Shown: positions 62,923 through 64,000 of the stretch, in pieces | Layout of the letters: the number at the start of each line of letters is the position of its first letter | Numbering within the stretch: position 1 is the first letter of the stretch | Assembly (NCBI RefSeq): GCF_900106525.1 | Contig: NZ_FNOG01000004.1 | Span: 566,089 to 630,088 of the forward strand | Source of the DNA: Lysobacter enzymogenes | Lineage (GTDB): Bacteria; Pseudomonadota; Gammaproteobacteria; Xanthomonadales; Xanthomonadaceae | Length of the DNA stretch: 64,000 bases | Direction: 5' to 3' | Notes under the pieces: model-generated | What the model was told of the DNA's origin: nothing | The model's input: only the letters and a program-made list of their open reading frames with translations | Database searches by the model: none | Translations under genes and position numbers: made by a program

Positions 62923-62960
62923 TCGTCGATCCATCCAATGGCCCGCGGGCGGGCGCCGCC

Positions 62961-63974
62961 TTACGCGATCGCGCGGCTGGCGATGGCCTTGGCGAACGAC
63001 ATCGTGTTGCCTTCGCCGCCAAGATCCGGGGTCAGCGAATCCTTGGCTTCCAGGGTGGCGATGATCGCTTCGCGCAGCTTGGTCGCCTTCTCGGGCTGGC
63101 CGAGGTGGTCGAGCATCTGCGCCGCGCCCAGCAGCAGCGCGCAGGGGTTGGCGATGCCCTTGCCGGCGATGTCCGGGGCCGAGCCGTGCACGGCTTCGAA
63201 GATCGCCGCATCCGTGCCGATGTTGGCGCCCGGGGCCAGGCCCAGGCCGCCGACGAGGCCGGCGCACAGGTCGGAGATGATGTCGCCGAACAGGTTGGTG
63301 GTGACGATGATGTCGAACTGCTCCGGACGCATCACCAGTTGCATGCAGGTGTTGTCCACGATCATCTCGTTGCACTGGATGTCCGGATACTGCTGCGCCA
63401 CTTCGCGCGCGGTCTTCAGGAACAGGCCCGAGGTCGACTTCAGGATGTTGGCCTTGTGCACCACGGTGACCTTCTTGCGGCCGCTCTTGCGGGCCAGGTC
63501 GAAGGCGTAGCGGACGATGCGCTCGGAGCCGCGGCGGGTGATCTTCTGGGTCAGCAAAGCCGTCTCGCCGTCGTCCGACAACGACTGACCTTCGCCGATG
63601 TACACGCCTTCGGTGTTCTCGCGCACCGTGATCAGGTCCACGCCCGAGGGGAAGCGCGACTTGGTGTTCGGGAACGACTTGGCCGGACGCACGTTGGCGT
63701 ACAGGTCGAAGCGCTTGCGCAGCTCGACGTTGATCGAGCTGAAGCCCTCGCCGACCGGCGTGGTCAGCGGGCTCTTGAGCGCGATGCGGTTCTTGCGGAT
63801 CGAATCCATGGTCGCTGCGGGCAGCAGCTCGCCGTGCTTCTCCAGGGCGACGAGGCCGGCGTCGGCGAACTCGTAGCTCAGGCCGACGTTCATCGCGTCG
63901 AGCACGTGCAGGGTGGCGTCCATGATCTCCGGGCCGATGCCGTCGCCACGGATGACCGTAATCGTTTGCGTCAT
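62961..63974 (-). CDS. icd: NAD-dependent isocitrate dehydrogenase
   Basis: A 337-aa beta-decarboxylating dehydrogenase of the IDH/IPMDH family. It starts MTQTITVIRGDGIGPEIMDA. Substrate-site residues are in RENTEGVYIGEGQ and SSINVELRKRFDLYANVRPA, the metal aspartates in IIVTTNLFGDIISDLCAGLV, and the cofactor loop in GSAPDIAGKGIANPCALLLG. The short length and serine-containing substrate motif fit the Xanthomonas NAD-IDH, not the 416-aa NADP enzyme of E. coli. Isopropylmalate or homoisocitrate use is a smaller possibility. Confidence 0.9.
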   Translation of the reverse strand: MTQTITVIRGDGIGPEIMDATLHVLDAMNVGLSYEFADAGLVALEKHGELLPAATMDSIRKNRIALKSPLTTPVGEGFSSINVELRKRFDLYANVRPAKSFPNTKSRFPSGVDLITVRENTEGVYIGEGQSLSDDGETALLTQKITRRGSERIVRYAFDLARKSGRKKVTVVHKANILKSTSGLFLKTAREVAQQYPDIQCNEMIVDNTCMQLVMRPEQFDIIVTTNLFGDIISDLCAGLVGGLGLAPGANIGTDAAIFEAVHGSAPDIAGKGIANPCALLLGAAQMLDHLGQPEKATKLREAIIATLEAKDSLTPDLGGEGNTMSFAKAIASRAIA

Positions 63975-64000
63975 GAGGGAATTCTTCCAGCAGTGGGGCG

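Overview
The window looks like a chromosomal core segment of a high-GC gammaproteobacterium of the Xanthomonadaceae, most likely Lysobacter or a close relative. The signs are the very high GC content, the rpoE-rseA-degP trio with no rseB, a PilZ of the Xanthomonas pilus type directly after holB, an NAD-type isocitrate dehydrogenase, and intergenic spaces full of GTAG-headed REP-like palindromes and heptanucleotide tracts. No prophage, integrase, transposase, CRISPR array or biosynthetic cluster was found. The genus is inferred, not tested.

Layout from left to right. 1-4.2 kb: a truncated rlmD and the ydbH/ydbL-like pair for phospholipid transport between membranes. 4.2-5 kb: a two-domain receiver-Hpt protein. 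5-11.3 kb (minus strand): lepA, lepB, a DUF4845 gene, rnc, era, recO. 11.7-15 kb (minus): the envelope-stress operon rpoE-rseA-degP with a plausible self-regulated promoter. 15.3-17.4 kb: a fused enoyl-CoA hydratase/hydroxyacyl-CoA dehydrogenase. 17.4-18.4 kb: a gene-free region made of a long inverted repeat and REPs. 18.4-29.7 kb (minus): yceD, rpmF, fabH, a kinase-like gene, fabD, fabG, acpP, fabF, pabC, mltG, tmk, holB, pilZ, running from fatty-acid initiation to DNA replication and pilus control, with several 4-nt overlaps.

29.8-37.7 kb: a small anchored coiled-coil protein, a Maf pyrophosphatase, an ArnT-like glycosyltransferase, and a moxR-DUF58-transglutaminase-slp operon. 37.8-42.2 kb (minus): dnaX, ybaB, a small membrane protein, recR, a HIT hydrolase; dnaX carries eight 72-bp tandem repeats in its linker. 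42.5-46.9 kb: tRNA-Ser(GGA), a 7TMR-GGDEF protein, a metallophosphoesterase, the 4.5S SRP RNA and a beta-propeller protein. 47.2-50.4 kb (minus): a molybdopterin operon (MBL hydrolase, moaA, moaC, moaD, moaE). 50.5-54.4 kb: kdkA and a heptosyltransferase-like GT9 (LPS core), a tRNA-like minihelix, a NADAR protein, a membrane protein, a DUF6165 protein and tRNA-Ser(CGA). 54.7-60.4 kb: a PP2C phosphatase, dnaQ, rnhA, yafS-like, gloB, mltD. 60.7-64 kb: an NhaC-type antiporter, a small secreted cysteine protein and isocitrate dehydrogenase.

Most genes are housekeeping. The unusual material is in the repeats, in a few proteins with altered key residues or domain fusions (YnbE/YdbL-like fusion, kinase-like protein with a replaced catalytic Asp, YafS-like methyltransferase with a weak SAM motif), and in a tRNA acceptor/T-arm remnant. 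All coordinates and motifs were read by eye; no database search was run.
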